The notes under the pieces are model-generated. The model was not told the DNA's origin, made no database searches, and saw nothing but the letters and a program-made list of their open reading frames with translations. The position numbers were made by a program, and so were the translations under genes. 64,000 bases of DNA from Gymnorhina tibicen (Eukaryota; Chordata; Aves; Passeriformes; Artamidae): assembly GCA_013399875.1 (NCBI GenBank), contig VXAZ01005475.1, positions 1,940,912 through 2,004,911 of the forward strand, read 5' to 3'. Shown piece by piece: positions 13,850 to 26,040 of the stretch; within the stretch, counting starts at the first letter, position 1; each line of letters opens with the position of its first letter.

Positions 13850-16800
13850 AATTGTGGCAAGGAAGGTGACATAATGGTGATCCTTTAATGCTTCACCAGG
13901 AACTACAACATTTGTTCATACTTTATGTTGAGGTGTTAAGTTTGCCATAGGAAGTCTTGCCTTTAAAATGCATATCAGTATTTCCTGAATTAGTGTAAAT
14001 CACAGGAAATGTAGGATAAATATGAAATATTCATGCGGTTAAAGAGGATGAAAATAATATAGGCATTGTAGGAAGAGTTACTTGATAACAAAATTAGTTA
14101 CGATGACTATCTGCAAAGGCCAACAGGAAATCAAAAACATGGCTGGGATCATTCCATTATACTGATAAGCAGTGAGGAATAACAGGCAATATTATGCAAT
14201 AATTACAACTTGGATAAAGGTCTGGGGTAGCAGATGGGTGGAGGTGGTATAGCTAGCATGGTAGGTATTATAAACTGTGGGGGATGCAAGTTGGCATTGA
14301 ATTATTACAGTCTCGAAGCAAGAAGGAAGCAGACAGTAGATTGTGAGTCAGAAGTGCTCCTCCAGCTGCAGTGCAGCTTGCACTTGTTTAAGGTCAAATA
14401 TCAAAGCTAATCCCTTAAAATACATCCATCTTTGTTTTCATGAAGTATTCTCTAACTATTAAGATAGTCTTTTTTTTTCTTTTTTAAACACCTATTGCTA
14501 AGCTCCTAACAATTCACTTCTAAAAATTTTCTTGATTGTTAAAAAAATTGTTATTTTCTTCGTTGCTGTCTGTATACACTTTTGGCAGAGCAAGTTTTTT
14601 TCATATCTCCTAAACTCTCTGTGCAGTAATTTCCACTGACTGCAGGGGTATCTGCTGGTGATAGCAAAGCTGATTGACTTCAAAGTCTCTTACTGTTGTT
14701 GCTGCGCTTGGCCAAGAGTCTGCTCATGACTGTAGCAGATGTTTTTAAGCTATTTTTTTTACAGTAACTTTTTTTTAATAGACCAGTGGGAACCTTATGT
14801 AGAAGTTTTTCACTGCAATGCTGAAGTGAATGCCAACAAAACCATGATTTTGAAACCCTCTATCAGATCCACAGTGCTCGTAAGAGGAAAGTTTCCTGCA
14901 GATGAAAGCATAGGTTTGCCACTCTGCCAGCCACCTGATGGCAGATAATCAGCAGATTCCTTCCTGGTTAGTCTCAGTTTCTTTTTATGGGTTATTTTTT
15001 ACAGTTTGCTAGAAAATTTCATGGTAAGTAAAGTAAGTGAATTTCTCTAAAGAAATTTTAGATGAAAGTTCTGAACGGTTCATGCTTACTATGAAGAGTC
15101 AGAACAGCTTTGATTAACCACAAATATTGCCAATTTCCTTCTCATCTAATTAGGACTTATAAATGTCTCCATAGCATCATAAAATATTCCATCAAAATTT
15201 TAGGGTGTATGTGCATTAGGAGAATTTTTTTTCTAGGTGCATACGTATTGAAAGCAGTAGGGATTTAAGAGAATTTATGAGGACCATTTTTGGAGTGGAA
15301 CATAAGAGAATTTAAATTTTAGTCAAAATTTCAAATGGAACAAAACTTCTTCCATCAATAACATTATTAAAAACAGGCTACGAATTCTGTTCCTTACCAC
15401 TTCCACTGAAAGTCATGTTATCACTTAAAAGCTTAATCATGCATTCTGTAAATGTCTGGGTTTGTTGTGTCTACCTTAGACATTCCTCCAGCAGTTCTGC
15501 AAAGAGCTGAAGCTCTTAATTACCCTGATAAGTGGGAGAAATGCTCTTTGACAATGCAACAGTGAAGTCATGTATCCATCGTGTGTTCTAAGACAGAAAA
15601 ATGTAGGACAAGACATAGAAATCATAATTCACCATGGCCCACCAAAAGTGATGCAAAGCCAGAAAGCCCTTCAGAGAAAGACAAATTGGGAAGAGAGCAG
15701 AGATGGGAAAAGGTGAAGATACCTGTCAGTGTCCAGAAGGATACTGGAGAAGCCAATGTGCCTGATATGACTGTGTCCTGGAGAGAGTTTGTAACAGAGA
15801 AACCAAGGAGACAAGGAAAAAAGGATAGAAAAGCTGGCACTTTGATCCTTAGGATAACTGTTATCTTTCTGACTAGTTTATGCTGATTGAAATAACTGTG
15901 GGCGGTTCCTTGTTAGCTGCAGTTAACCACACCTTTAAGAGTCTTCAGCATCTGTTGTTTGGTTCTTTGCTTAGAAATGAACAAATAGATTATCCTTTTT
16001 TTTTTTTCCTTTTCCTCTTCCTCCTCACAAAGAGAAAATCTGATCCTTTCATTAAGCTTTACCAGCTGGCTGCATGGTCTAGCCAGTAGATCAGTACGTA
16101 AATACTTACATAATGTGTTCAGTTGCCATCAGTTCTTTCTTATCCTTACAAAATTTTAGTTTATGTTTTCCAATCCTACAGTATTTAAGCTTGACTCCTT
16201 TAAGACAAATACTTCATGATTAAATACAGTACACAACAAAAAGAAATAATTGTAATTTTTAGCCCACACAAATTTATAACTCAAAAAAATCTCTATTTAA
16301 GAAAGAAAATACTGAGGCCCCATATAGACCTGGGAAGGTCATTTAGCCTAATGGTTCCACTTGACTATATTTTAATACACCTTACATACTTCACAAGGTG
16401 ATATGGTACTAAATTACATGTAAAGGTTTGAAACCATCTGGTGGAAGATGCTGCAAATGTGCAGCATGACTACAAATTATAGAAGAACTGGTCACTTTAT
16501 CAGTTAATGCATTCAAACCCTTAAACTCCTGTCTGAGTTTTGAAACGCCAAATTGTTCAGACGATAAAACAATATCCTTATTTAAAAGTTGTCCTCTTTG
16601 AAAAACTTCCCCAAACATTGAGCCAAAGCAGAAGGATTTCCTTTAGGAAGCCGGATGCACCTTTTTCTGTGACTGTAACTGGGCTTTGGATTATATATCT
16701 TTTGGAATACAAAACCGTTAAGAAAAACAACAGCAGCTTACTCAGTAGCATTACATACTTGCAGATAGGATTAAATACTTGTTAAATATTTTGCCTTGAG

Positions 16801-16988
16801 ACTAATGGATTCACCTGATTTTTGTAATAACAAAACTATTGTCCACAGAATTATGATGTGAATATGAGTCAGAGCTGAAGGATTTGTCTCATCAGTATCT
16901 AACAGGTTGAACATATTTTGTTACACCAAACAGACATGTGATGTACTTTTTACTTGCATTATTAAAGTTTAAACCTGCCTTATCTGGA

Positions 16989-17003
16989 ATAAATAAATAA
17001 ATA
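16989..17003. repeat. (AATA)n microsatellite
   Basis: A short AATAAATAAATAAATA-type repeat. This is simple sequence of no apparent function. Confidence 0.7.
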
Positions 17004-20000
17004 TTGGTTCAGGTACCTTCAATATTTTAGAATCATGGGTTGCTTTTTCAAGAGCTGTCCATCCCCAGCTGGGGAAAACTTTCTGCTCAACTTGAAATCA
17101 GTGAGCACAAAATTATGTGATTGTATCGGCACATTCAAGCTCATTCAGAAGTTGGCCTGGCTCACGTAAATTCTATACACAGCTGCTACACCAGTGGGAT
17201 GAAGTGGGGAAACAGCTCAGAACAGAGCTCTGCAGTCTCTGGACCCCTGACATTTCCTGTTTGACCCTGGACACATGCAACAGCTTCCTTGTTGAAGATC
17301 ATAGAGCAGAAGGAGCAAACAAATATCTTGGCTCCACTTTTGAGGCAGGTGTCCCCTCTCTTGATATTTCCTGTGCTCTGGGAGAAACTGCCAGCTGTCT
17401 GTTCAGTTCATGCAAACAGTTTGTCTGAGGCCTGGGGGTGCAGAAGGGGAGCAACCTTCATGGGACTTGTACTGGTATCAGACTCAATGAAGGAAAGGAA
17501 ATATATGCTGGGGTGTTATGCTGTGAACAGTTATTTCTGTTCAGTCCTGAGAACAAAAATTCACATAACATTACAATTGACCGATACCTTCTTTTATGAA
17601 GTGGTTTAGACTTCAGGTGTGTTTGCTCCTGCTATTTGAAATAAATATTACAGCTTTTTGTAGGATGTGGGGACTATTATACTGAATGCATACATGCTGT
17701 CTTACTTTGAGTTACAGATCATTAATATAATCCATAATTTCTGTAAAAATGTTGTTGTGTGGCACTTTCAGAGTCATGCTTTACAGCCAGATTGTCACTA
17801 TTTTAGCAGCTAAAACAATGGCCCTACCTCCAACATACCACTGGAACTGCCATTACTGCTGACAAAACTACTAAAGATTGTGTTTTGACCTTCACTTTGT
17901 TTTCCAATTTTTTGGTTTCTCTTCTTGTCTAGCATCCCACTTGAAATGTTACCCTCTATTTTTTTCCACATCTCAGTTGTCTTCTAGCTTCCTCATAACT
18001 CTCCAACCTTTCCTGCACAACTTCATCATTTCCCTTGTGTCAGGACTTCGGTCATGATCTGTGTTCATCCTCCTGCATCCTGAATCCAGATGATGTCCCC
18101 TACCTGCCTGGGTGGTGGATGTCTACTCTAATAAATGTCTAAGAGGATAAATTAGAAACCTACAGTTCTTCTCTGAACAATGCTTAGCCTGACCTGTTTC
18201 TCTGCAGTCTCTTTCTAGATATATCAGTTTCATGTAACCAAGTGACTGTGTGTGTCTTTTATTTCTGTCAGCCCTATCTTTTTACTTACTGCTTTGTCTA
18301 TCCTGACTGTAATACTTTTGTCCCTCATTCCAGACAGTCTGGTGTTGTGTTTGATTTCATGTAACTCCAGGTTATAGCCACAGTTTACACCTTCTCCACC
18401 CCTATTTTCTCACAGATATGCCTTTTTTTTCTGTTTGGACATTATTCACACACATCTAAATCATCTGTATTTTGACTTTGGGTTCTCCCTGACTGCCCTG
18501 CTTGACAGTCACTTAGCTTCTCACTCCAGAGACACTGAGGAAAATCCCACCAAACTCACATGGTCAGCTTGATGCCTGACAATGTGCCCTTCTGTGCAGC
18601 TTTCAGCTTTGCCCTTTCCCCACAGTTCCTTCCTTTACAGAATCTTCAGACACTTTCTGCCTGCAGGGTCATCCTACCAGCATCTGCATCTGGTGACAGT
18701 TTGTGTATGTCGTCCGCAGGTGCTTTATCCTGTACTTTCCTGTTTGTGTGGAAAACAGTACTGAAGCTTAGTTCTTAAATATTCTTTCCCCTAGCATAGC
18801 CTTTACAAAACCCACATTCATCATGAGGTACACAACAGCCTTTCAAGCAAAAATTGTAGCTAAGTGATTTCTAAGAATAGCAGATGTTTGTTTATTTATC
18901 TTTTGCTTAGAATTAGAGAAAACAAGAAAAGGAAGACTAGGCTTGTAGCCACATTCTTACTTACAGAGTATAATTGTTTTCCTCTATTATCTTCCATGGT
19001 TCCTGCAAAGAATCTTGCATACTCTTCTTTGCATCTTCAATAGACCAGAAGCACTTCTGTGATTTATCATTGTACAAATTATAGCTAGATGGGGTTCTGA
19101 AGTTGATGGCCCTGACCTGGTGCTAGTTTTAAAGTCAACATATAATGAAGAATTATTTTGAAAGAGTAGCAGTAACACCAGCCTCACATCATTGTTTCCA
19201 AATCCTGTTGGTTATGTATTACAGATGACTCTTTCCTAATAAGCTTGCTTACTTATTACTTTCAGGGTTTCTGTGCTGGGAAAATGGGTTGCAAAAGAGA
19301 CTGTGGGTATCATGAGCTCATCATTCATATTCAAAAGAAGATCAGCAAGATTACCATAGTGCATTACTTTGTAAAATTATAACCCCGAGAAGTAATAAGA
19401 TTCAATTACGTTTTTTTGGCACAGTTCTTTTCAAGAAAGTATCTGTCTCATGGCTGTAGTTTATTCTTTCTTGATCATTGGATAAGAGTTCTCAGGAGGA
19501 TTTTTCATCTCCTCAAACCTTGCAAGAGATAAATCCCTCTTTTCCTGTGGTCCACTTCAGTCTTTGCACATGTGCATTTTCTGGAGCGTTAACTGTTAAC
19601 AGTTGTGCCTAAGAACTCTAAAATTCCTTACACAGCCTCAGTGCTTTATAATGCTGGAGAACAAATGCGGACCGCACAAGGAGCTTTCTTCCCCTTTGCT
19701 CTGCAGAAGACATGAAATATCACACCGAACAAGAATATTCCAATCATTGGAGCAAACCGATGGATCCTGTGGGCTGAACTTCTCTAAAATGCAGAGCAGC
19801 TACCTCTGTGCATTCTTGCACAAAACCCATTGCAGCTACTGTTAATGGTGGCAAAACCAAACAGCACATAAGCAGAGGATGCTGAAATGTGTTTGCTAAT
19901 TCTCTGTATTCTCACTTCAAAACTCAGGAGATTATTAAAACAGGTCAAGTTCACTCCTACAAACCACAAACAAGAATGGAATAGTTTATAAGTCAATACA

Positions 20001-21059
20001 GGGAGCTGGATTTTCCTACTGTGTCAGTGCGATCTTTGTAAATGAATGATAGAGAACAATACTGCAGGTATCACAGGTTTATTCTGCAAAATAATTTTAA
20101 GGGATGATTTAAGGTCTTTTTAGTCAGCTTCTCATTTACATTATTTTCTTTTCAATGCTTTTTTAAGCTTTTGCCATCCTTGTTTTGAGAATGTAAAAGT
20201 CCAGAAGGCTCTTATTTTCTCTTGTGCTTGTATCTATGGTGGTAATAGTACATACTATTCAAGGAAGGCATAGTTAATACCATGTCGTATATTGGGGCAG
20301 AATAAGTCAAGTCATCTTATGTTTTATTTTGGAAGACATAACAAAAACCCCCATGTCTCTAATGCTGGGTGATAAAATCCCATAGGAATTGAATGGTGTG
20401 ATGTTTCTGCACAGGTTTTTTCCTCATGTCAATTTAAAAGGGATTCCCCCTGCTGCAGGATCTCAAAGGAATTTACAGTTGTTCTTTTAAGTAAGTGTTT
20501 ATGCTGCTCAACAATTTTGACTGTCCATCATGACTCATTTTGGAGCCTGCTCTGCCTGCCTGACTTGTATTTCTATGTGCAAGGATTTGAGGTTGCCAGC
20601 AAGAATATTTCTGTGAGCAACAAGAAGAAATCATGCGTTAGACATGGACTTCATGGAGCTTTCAATGTTTTTAGAAAGGGAAGTGTTAACACTGAATAGA
20701 TGACGTTAACACCACCACCAAGAAAGAAAGAACAAAAAAAAAAGAGAGCTCTGAAAAGCTGTATTGACTAAATCTTCTAACAATGCTTGTGATTCTCCTA
20801 TATCCTGCTCTGTGTTTTTGTATGGATTTTTCATAGCACAGACAGACGTTACCCACAGTGTGATTCAGTGTCTTTTTCTAGCCACGCTCTTGCACAATTT
20901 TAACCTGATTTCACGGGAGGAACAGAGAATGAAACACCGTAGCTCATGGTTGTCAGCAGTGAAAAATAGCCAGGAATCAGACAAACAGCTTCATTGCTGA
21001 GATTATTTCCGGGATGAAAACTCGTCCAACAGCTGTTTGCTTTGGCCACTACTCAGGTC

Positions 21060-21074
21060 TTTTTTTTTTTTTTT
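21060..21074. repeat. T15 homopolymer at the edge of the promoter region
   Basis: An uninterrupted T run followed by an A-rich block and a second T run (to about 21107). Poly(dA:dT) tracts of this type often mark nucleosome-poor DNA next to promoters. That role is an inference from position only. Confidence 0.7.
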
Positions 21075-21382
21075 AATCAGAAAAAAAAGAGGTTTGTTTT
21101 TTTTTTAAGATGTGGGCTGGTTATTTATGTAGTCAGGGAGAGGTCTCTGCTTCCAGTGTTGTGGTCTCGGAGCTGTTTTGACAGTTGGAGTACGGGGAGG
21201 TTTCCTCTCTTCTCTCTCTCCTTTTCTCCCATCCTTCATTCACTTAATGCACAGACCTGGAATGCTGTAGGAAGAAGAGAAAGCAAATTTATGAGTTCTT
21301 TAATCCCAGACAGGCAGCTCTGTGGCAGTTACCTTCAAGAAAAGTTCACGCCCCAAAGGAGCGTTTAGTCTTACAGAGTGAC

Positions 21383-21389
21383 TGACTCA
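21383..21389. promoter_or_regulatory. AP-1 (TRE) consensus heptamer TGACTCA
   Basis: An exact TGACTCA match 221 bases before the NAV3 ATG, within 'gtgactgactcactgagc'. TGASTCA is the known binding site of Fos/Jun family dimers. A heptamer occurs by chance fairly often, so only its position in the presumed promoter makes it notable. Confidence 0.4.
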
Positions 21390-21431
21390 CTGAGCAGTGC
21401 GTGTGAGTGGCTGCGAGGGAGAAGGGCAGAG

Positions 21432-21482
21432 ATGAAGGAAAAGTTTTGCTTCCTTGTGAAACTCGTAATATTATTGCTTTAA
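21432..21482 (+). other. Upstream ORF 1 in the NAV3 leader (16 codons)
   Basis: ATG at 21432 (context GAGATGA, purine at -3) opens a 16-codon frame ending in TAA at 21480-21482. The peptide would begin MKEKFCFL and end in a hydrophobic VILLL. It is out of frame with the main start and ends 127 bases before it. If it is in the mRNA, scanning ribosomes would meet it before the NAV3 start, a common arrangement in translationally controlled messages. That it lies in the mRNA is an inference. Confidence 0.4.
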
Positions 21483-21496
21483 GACTTTTTGAAAAG

Positions 21497-21517
21497 ATGA
21501 CTGCTACTTTTGTTTAA
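21497..21517 (+). other. Upstream ORF 2 in the NAV3 leader (6 codons)
   Basis: ATG at 21497 (A at -3) encodes MTATFV followed by TAA. It ends 92 bases before the NAV3 ATG, and no further ATG lies in between, so reinitiation at the main start is plausible. Membership in the mature leader is inferred. Confidence 0.35.
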
Positions 21518-21609
21518 AGCATTTGTTCTGAAATTGCTGAAGCTGGAGTCTACCAGACTGAGGTCAGGAGCATTTTCTTTGGCAGAAAGAAGATACTTTT
21601 ATAGAAGCC

Positions 21610-21852
21610 ATGCCTGTACTTGGGGTTGCCTCCAAGCTGAGGCAGCCAGCTGTAGGGTCAAAGCCTGTCCACACTGCCCTCCCGATACCCAACCTTGGCC
21701 CCGCCGGCTCACAGAAGTACTCACCAAAATCTTTGGAGCTTACTGGGGCAGAGAGCTCAATGCTTTCTTGTCAGCTTACGTTAAAGTCAACCTGTGATTT
21801 TGGAGAGAGGAAAACGCTTCAAGGAAAAACCCAGGAGATCGAAGATAGCAAG
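21610..21852 (+). CDS. NAV3: Neuron navigator 3, first coding exon (residues 1-81)
   Basis: This exon encodes the N-terminus of NAV3, a very large (about 2,400 residues in human) microtubule-associated protein of neurons. The family has an N-terminal calponin-homology domain, long disordered basic/serine-rich regions, coiled coils and a C-terminal AAA-type ATPase domain, and acts in neurite outgrowth and guidance. The translation starts MPVLGVASKLRQPAVGSKPV, which I recognise as the NAV3 start. Later landmarks are SSMLSCQL at about residues 49-56 and KSTCDFGE at 59-66. As I recall human NAV3, the first 30 residues are identical and the later ones differ at about one in four. The ATG has G at -3 and follows an in-frame TGA at 21559-21561. 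After 81 codons (ending EDSK) the frame meets AAG|GTTAGT, a phase-0 donor, exactly where the calponin-homology exon should join. The open frame runs a further 48 bases into the intron, but that part does not resemble NAV3. The segment is probably disordered. It is one exon of a multi-exon gene, so it is partial. Confidence 0.95.
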
Positions 21853-21858
21853 GTTAGT
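21853..21858 (+). other. Splice donor of NAV3 coding exon 1
   Basis: The junction reads AAG|GTTAGT. The GT and positions +4 to +6 (AGT) match the vertebrate consensus GTRAGT, but +3 is T instead of the usual A or G, so the site is slightly weak on paper. Its position is fixed by homology: residue 81 (K) is the last one before the calponin-homology domain in known NAV3 proteins. Confidence 0.85.
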
Positions 21859-24800
21859 TGTAAACTTTACCTGTGGAACTCAGTTCTCAAAAAATGTTGA
21901 TTTGCTTTGAAACAATCTTTGATACAAACTTTCTGCATGCAGAACTTGGGGGTAAATGAGTAAACAGTGTTTTGCTGTCATCACTGACTCCCACAGCAGC
22001 CTTGGAAATTTGTTTTGCTCAGTGTTGCTGTTTGAATAAATATTCTGGTTTTAAATGTTAGTGTTATTCAGTTCACAGATGAATTTTGATATGGATCAGT
22101 AGAATCATTAGGAGAGAAAAATCATTCTCGCACCCAGTAAACAGAGAATTAAAAAAAAACATCTTGGCAGCTTTGTGCTATATTATGAAATTTAAAAAGA
22201 GATCTCACGCCCACACCTATTCCCACAGGGAGGCTCTTTTGAAATAAAAACATGCAATTGATTTTCTTTTCAATTTTCAAATGATCTGGCTATTCTTGCT
22301 GCAGAACTGCTGAACCAGAAAAACAGCTTCTCAGTGAAAAGTACTTGTGCTTTTCTCTTCTGCAAAATAACTTCTTCCTAGCCCCTATCTAGCCCCAGTT
22401 CATCATGATTTTTAAAAAACTCAGATTATCTGAAGTAGGATGCCACAATACTTTTTAGACTGCTTAAGGCTTTTTCTTTTGCAAGGGGTTTCTTTTTGAG
22501 TCCTAATTAACTTTTAAAAAAACTTCTGCTTGATTTTCAACTAGTCTTTCTGTTCTAGTTGAAAACATTTTTCATGCTTTATACATGAGTATTGAGTCCC
22601 TTCTTGTCAGCAGCATGTATTTCTGTAGCTCTTTCAGTCACTACATTACGGCTGCATGTGTGGTTTACACAGCTTCAGCAGGCTGTGAGGCTACTTCCTC
22701 TTGCTTTTCTAGTACTCTTGGTTTGTGGAACTGATTACCACACTGGAATTAAACATGTATTTTTAATTGTATCTTAGTTTGAGAACACTTAACATGTCAT
22801 TAGAGTTGTTACAGTGGCAAGATGCACATCATATATGTACTTGTTTTTTCTTTGTTTTTAGTTACTGGGTTAATTCAGTATTAGTGAGGAAAGTTGGTTT
22901 TGTGGTTAAAGCATAGGGTTGGGATTCTGAACATTTGGTTTCCTTTTTAAACCTTACCACATATTTCCACATGAGATTTTGGTCATGCCACTTAACTTTT
23001 CCCTTGGAGTTTTCTGTGTCACATCTCTCTGTCTCCCAGAGATGATGCATTGGTGGTGTCAGACATGCTATACAGAAATGTGAAAAAAGGAGCAAACTGT
23101 TCATCTCTTGATTACCACAAGTGATGAACAGCCCATTTCTATAACATGAGTATGAAGATAATACAAGTTTGAAGATCGTAAGTTTTCAACACAATGCAAT
23201 TCCTGCTTGTTTACTTATTTCAATAGAAAATATTTGTTTGTTTTTAATGGTGTTCCTTAATGGATATTCCATGAAAAGTAAATCAGAATTGCAAATACTA
23301 TTTTCCATGAAAAAAGCAAAAGCTTACATTGGCTGCTGAGAAGTGTTTCTTGTTTACTTAAAGAAGTGTGGAGAAAGATATAAAGCATCTTGCCTTCAGT
23401 ATTTAAACCACTTGGGAACTATTAGTAATTAGTGTGAGACCAACTGGGAATCATAGCCTTCTGGTCCTGAACCCTGCTGAACTTCTGTTGAGAAAAGTAA
23501 CAGCCTGGATGGATGCAAACTGTGATACCAATTTGCCATTTCATTGGTTTGACAGTACCTGTCATCTCAGAGACTGTTTTTTTAAAGAAAGCAACAAAAA
23601 GCAAACCAACTTCCAAAAAACAACCTACCAGCCATGACATCCTTCTCCTTCACAATGGATGCTGCTGAGCAGTTTTAAAAGGTGATCCATAAAGAGTAAG
23701 GCCAGGCTGTGCACATGATGGTCTGAAAACTTCCCCCAGCCACCTGGATTTATAGAAGTGCTGAACATTCAAAAAGTTACTAATTTCTGAAGCCTTTCTG
23801 TATTACACCCTTATAAGTCCGACATTCCCAGTAAAGCTTAGCGGCAGCCCTTTGCTCAATTTTCTTCCTGGCACATTTTTTGAAAGATGCTGTTTTATTC
23901 ACCTTTTAAGCAAGTTTCATGGAATCTTTTTGCCAAAGGGGTTTGGACTGTAAGGTGGATGGGTATTTATGAAGAAGACATTATTTTAATACTTTACTTA
24001 CTAGTTAGCGTCAAATCATCAACCTAAAAGTAGCGAATATTATTTTCTTCATCAGTGATGGAGATCCATGCCACCTGGGTAGCCTCAGAAGTATGTGTAG
24101 GTTATTTAAACAGTAGTTCTAAGCACAGATTTGATGGAGCTGTTAGTTAATGTCTCTTCAGGTTTGCTAAGCAGATGCAAAGTTCTGCACTACATGTGGG
24201 ATGTACCAAAGCTTGACCATTTGAGAGTGCTGATTTCAACAGACCTTTTGTTAGCAAACACATTAATCCATGGGATATTTCTGTGTGATTGTTGTATACA
24301 ATTCTGTACATTGAGACTCTGTAACTATAAAAATGATCAGATAAAAGGTTTTTCACTCAAAATGTAGTGAATACCTAGTCTGAGTTTCCAACTGAGAGTA
24401 AAATCTGACTAATATATTTCTTGTATGCTTGTGTTATATATATCATTGGATATAAGGCAACACTGATTTTGAGGGAAAAAATATGGATCTCTCTCTGCAA
24501 AAGGCAATGGAACATATGAGTTCATCATCTGGTTAACTTTGGCTCTTGTCTGCTGAAAGCAGTGCTTTTGCATTGCTTGCTTTGGTGTTTTACATTTGCT
24601 GCACTGTGGGTCACAAGTTTTCTCATCCTGTCTGCAAGGCTCTTAGATTGACACCGTGTAGTCACTGTGACATATCCTGTTGCTATCTACAAGTGCTAAG
24701 GATTCTAAAATAAATTTGGGTTATGCAGGTCAATACACTGGGTCATTGCCACCCAGCTGTTTCCTCTATGAAGTTCACTCTCACCAAACGTGATTGTTCG

Positions 24801-25750
24801 AGACTTTTGTCTCTTGTGCTGGCTTTCTCACAAGGCCAAGGCTGGTTAGGAATACAGCAGCAAACATCAGCTCTCTTTTCCCTTGCTGTTTCTCCCATCT
24901 CAAATGATTTTGTTGCACTTGCACATGTGGTCTTGGTTGTTTCCTTGTTTGCGGACATGGTGAAGTTTGAAGTTTAATAAAAGTGATATTTTATTGTGGT
25001 AGAAAAAGTTTGAGGTGATTATGTTTACCTTTTTTCTTAATTGTATAGAACTTAGTTAAGCTTACAAAAGCAAATAATAAATTGCTAATGATTTAAATTA
25101 TTCTGTGTGTAGTTTATTCAAATGCACTTTTTTTCAAAATTTTCATAATTTGTGCTTTGGTACCTAAGTCTCATACAACAGGTCCATCTGCTTTCTTGCT
25201 AAAGCCACTAATGTTTAGACTGACTGCATGAACACTTTATGATGTGAATAGTCATGCAAAATATTTGAACACAAGTATTCAAAACACATTCTTTTTCCCT
25301 GAGTATCATATAGACAAAAGTTTATTCCTATATATGTACACATGAACAGAATCCAGCTGCTGGATTCATGAGGTGAAATGCTGGCTGTCTTTGAAGCAGA
25401 TGGAGTTTTGCTGTTCATCTCGACCATAAAGTGTTTTTATCCAAAACCATGTCTGAAAACACCACTGTATTTTCTAATATTTTTCTAACTGTGGGTATAG
25501 TATTATTGGTATTTCTTTACCAGCACTTTTATACTGCTTGCAAAATTAATCACTAGATCATGGTAGGTTGCTTTTTGATACTGTTCTAGTTGTAGAATGT
25601 GCCACTAAACAGTAAAAAAGTGAAAAAAAATCCATTGATATTGTAGAAAGGTAAATGAAACAATGACTTAAAACTATAGGAATGAAGAAAGAATTTATTT
25701 GCAAAACCAACTAATTTGGTCACTAAGTCGTAACTGCACTATATTATCTT
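21853..25750 (+). other. NAV3 intron 1, 5' segment
   Basis: Non-coding sequence immediately after the first coding exon. It contains no recognisable repeat family and no second NAV3 exon. First introns of long neuronal genes often carry enhancers, but no block here stands out by eye. Confidence 0.7.
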
Positions 25751-26040
25751 GAGTTGGTGTTGAGAGGCTGGGGCCAGACTCTTCAGTTGTGCCCAGCAAC
25801 AGGACAAGGGTCGAAGGGCACAAACTGAGGCACAAGAATTTCCATTGAATTTCAGGAAAAAAATTCTTTACTTTGAGGGTGACAGAGCACAGGAACAGGC
25901 TACCCAGAGAAGTTGTGGTGTCTTCTTCTCTGGAGATATTCAAAACCTGTCTGGACGCAATCCGGTGCAACCTGTTCCAGGTGAACCAGGTTTAGTAGGG
26001 GAGTTGGACTACAGGATCTCCCTTCTGTGAGTCTGTAATA
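25751..26040 (+). mobile_element. CR1 LINE 3' end, plus strand
   Basis: The order of CR1 3' landmarks is clear: 'gaggctggggccagactctt' (about 25770-25790), 'cagcaacaggacaagggtcg', 'aaattctttactttgagggt', 'gcacaggaacaggctaccca', 'tctggagatattcaaaacct' and 'gagttggactacaggatctc'. The element is 5'-truncated. Its end is shortened: the usual 'cccttccaaccc' part is missing, and a decayed 'ttctgtgagtctgtaata' stands for the terminal octamers. It lies in NAV3 intron 1 in the same orientation as the gene. Confidence 0.92.

Larger units (their letters stand above)
13850..21099. other. Proximal upstream flank, no gene seen
   Basis: About 7.2 kb leading to the NAV3 promoter region. It contains short simple repeats such as (AATA)n at 16989-17003 and T-rich runs. 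An open frame at 15581-15886 has a charged, coding-like composition but no recognisable homology and no ATG at its 5' end. I see no repeat family, RNA gene or exon that I can support. Confidence 0.55.
21100..21609 (+). promoter_or_regulatory. Probable NAV3 promoter and 5' leader
   Basis: This block lies directly upstream of the NAV3 start codon. It has more CpG and GC than its surroundings (CG dinucleotides recur from about 21167 through the exon) and contains a CT-rich stretch (about 21205-21230). I see no convincing TATA box. A consensus AP-1/TRE heptamer, TGACTCA, is at 21383-21389. The transcription start cannot be placed from sequence, so the boundary between promoter and 5' UTR is unknown. 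An in-frame TGA at 21559-21561 precedes the start codon. Two short upstream open frames (21432-21482 and 21497-21517) would lie in the leader if transcription begins before about 21,430. Confidence 0.55.

Noticed and set aside
21510..21797. Overlapping 95-codon frame across the NAV3 exon in another frame
   Set aside because: It begins at TTG rather than ATG and is a shadow of the NAV3 reading frame.
21853..21900. Continuation of the NAV3 open frame past residue 81
   Set aside because: The added residues do not resemble NAV3, and the AAG|GTTAGT donor sits exactly at the known exon boundary, so these bases are intron.
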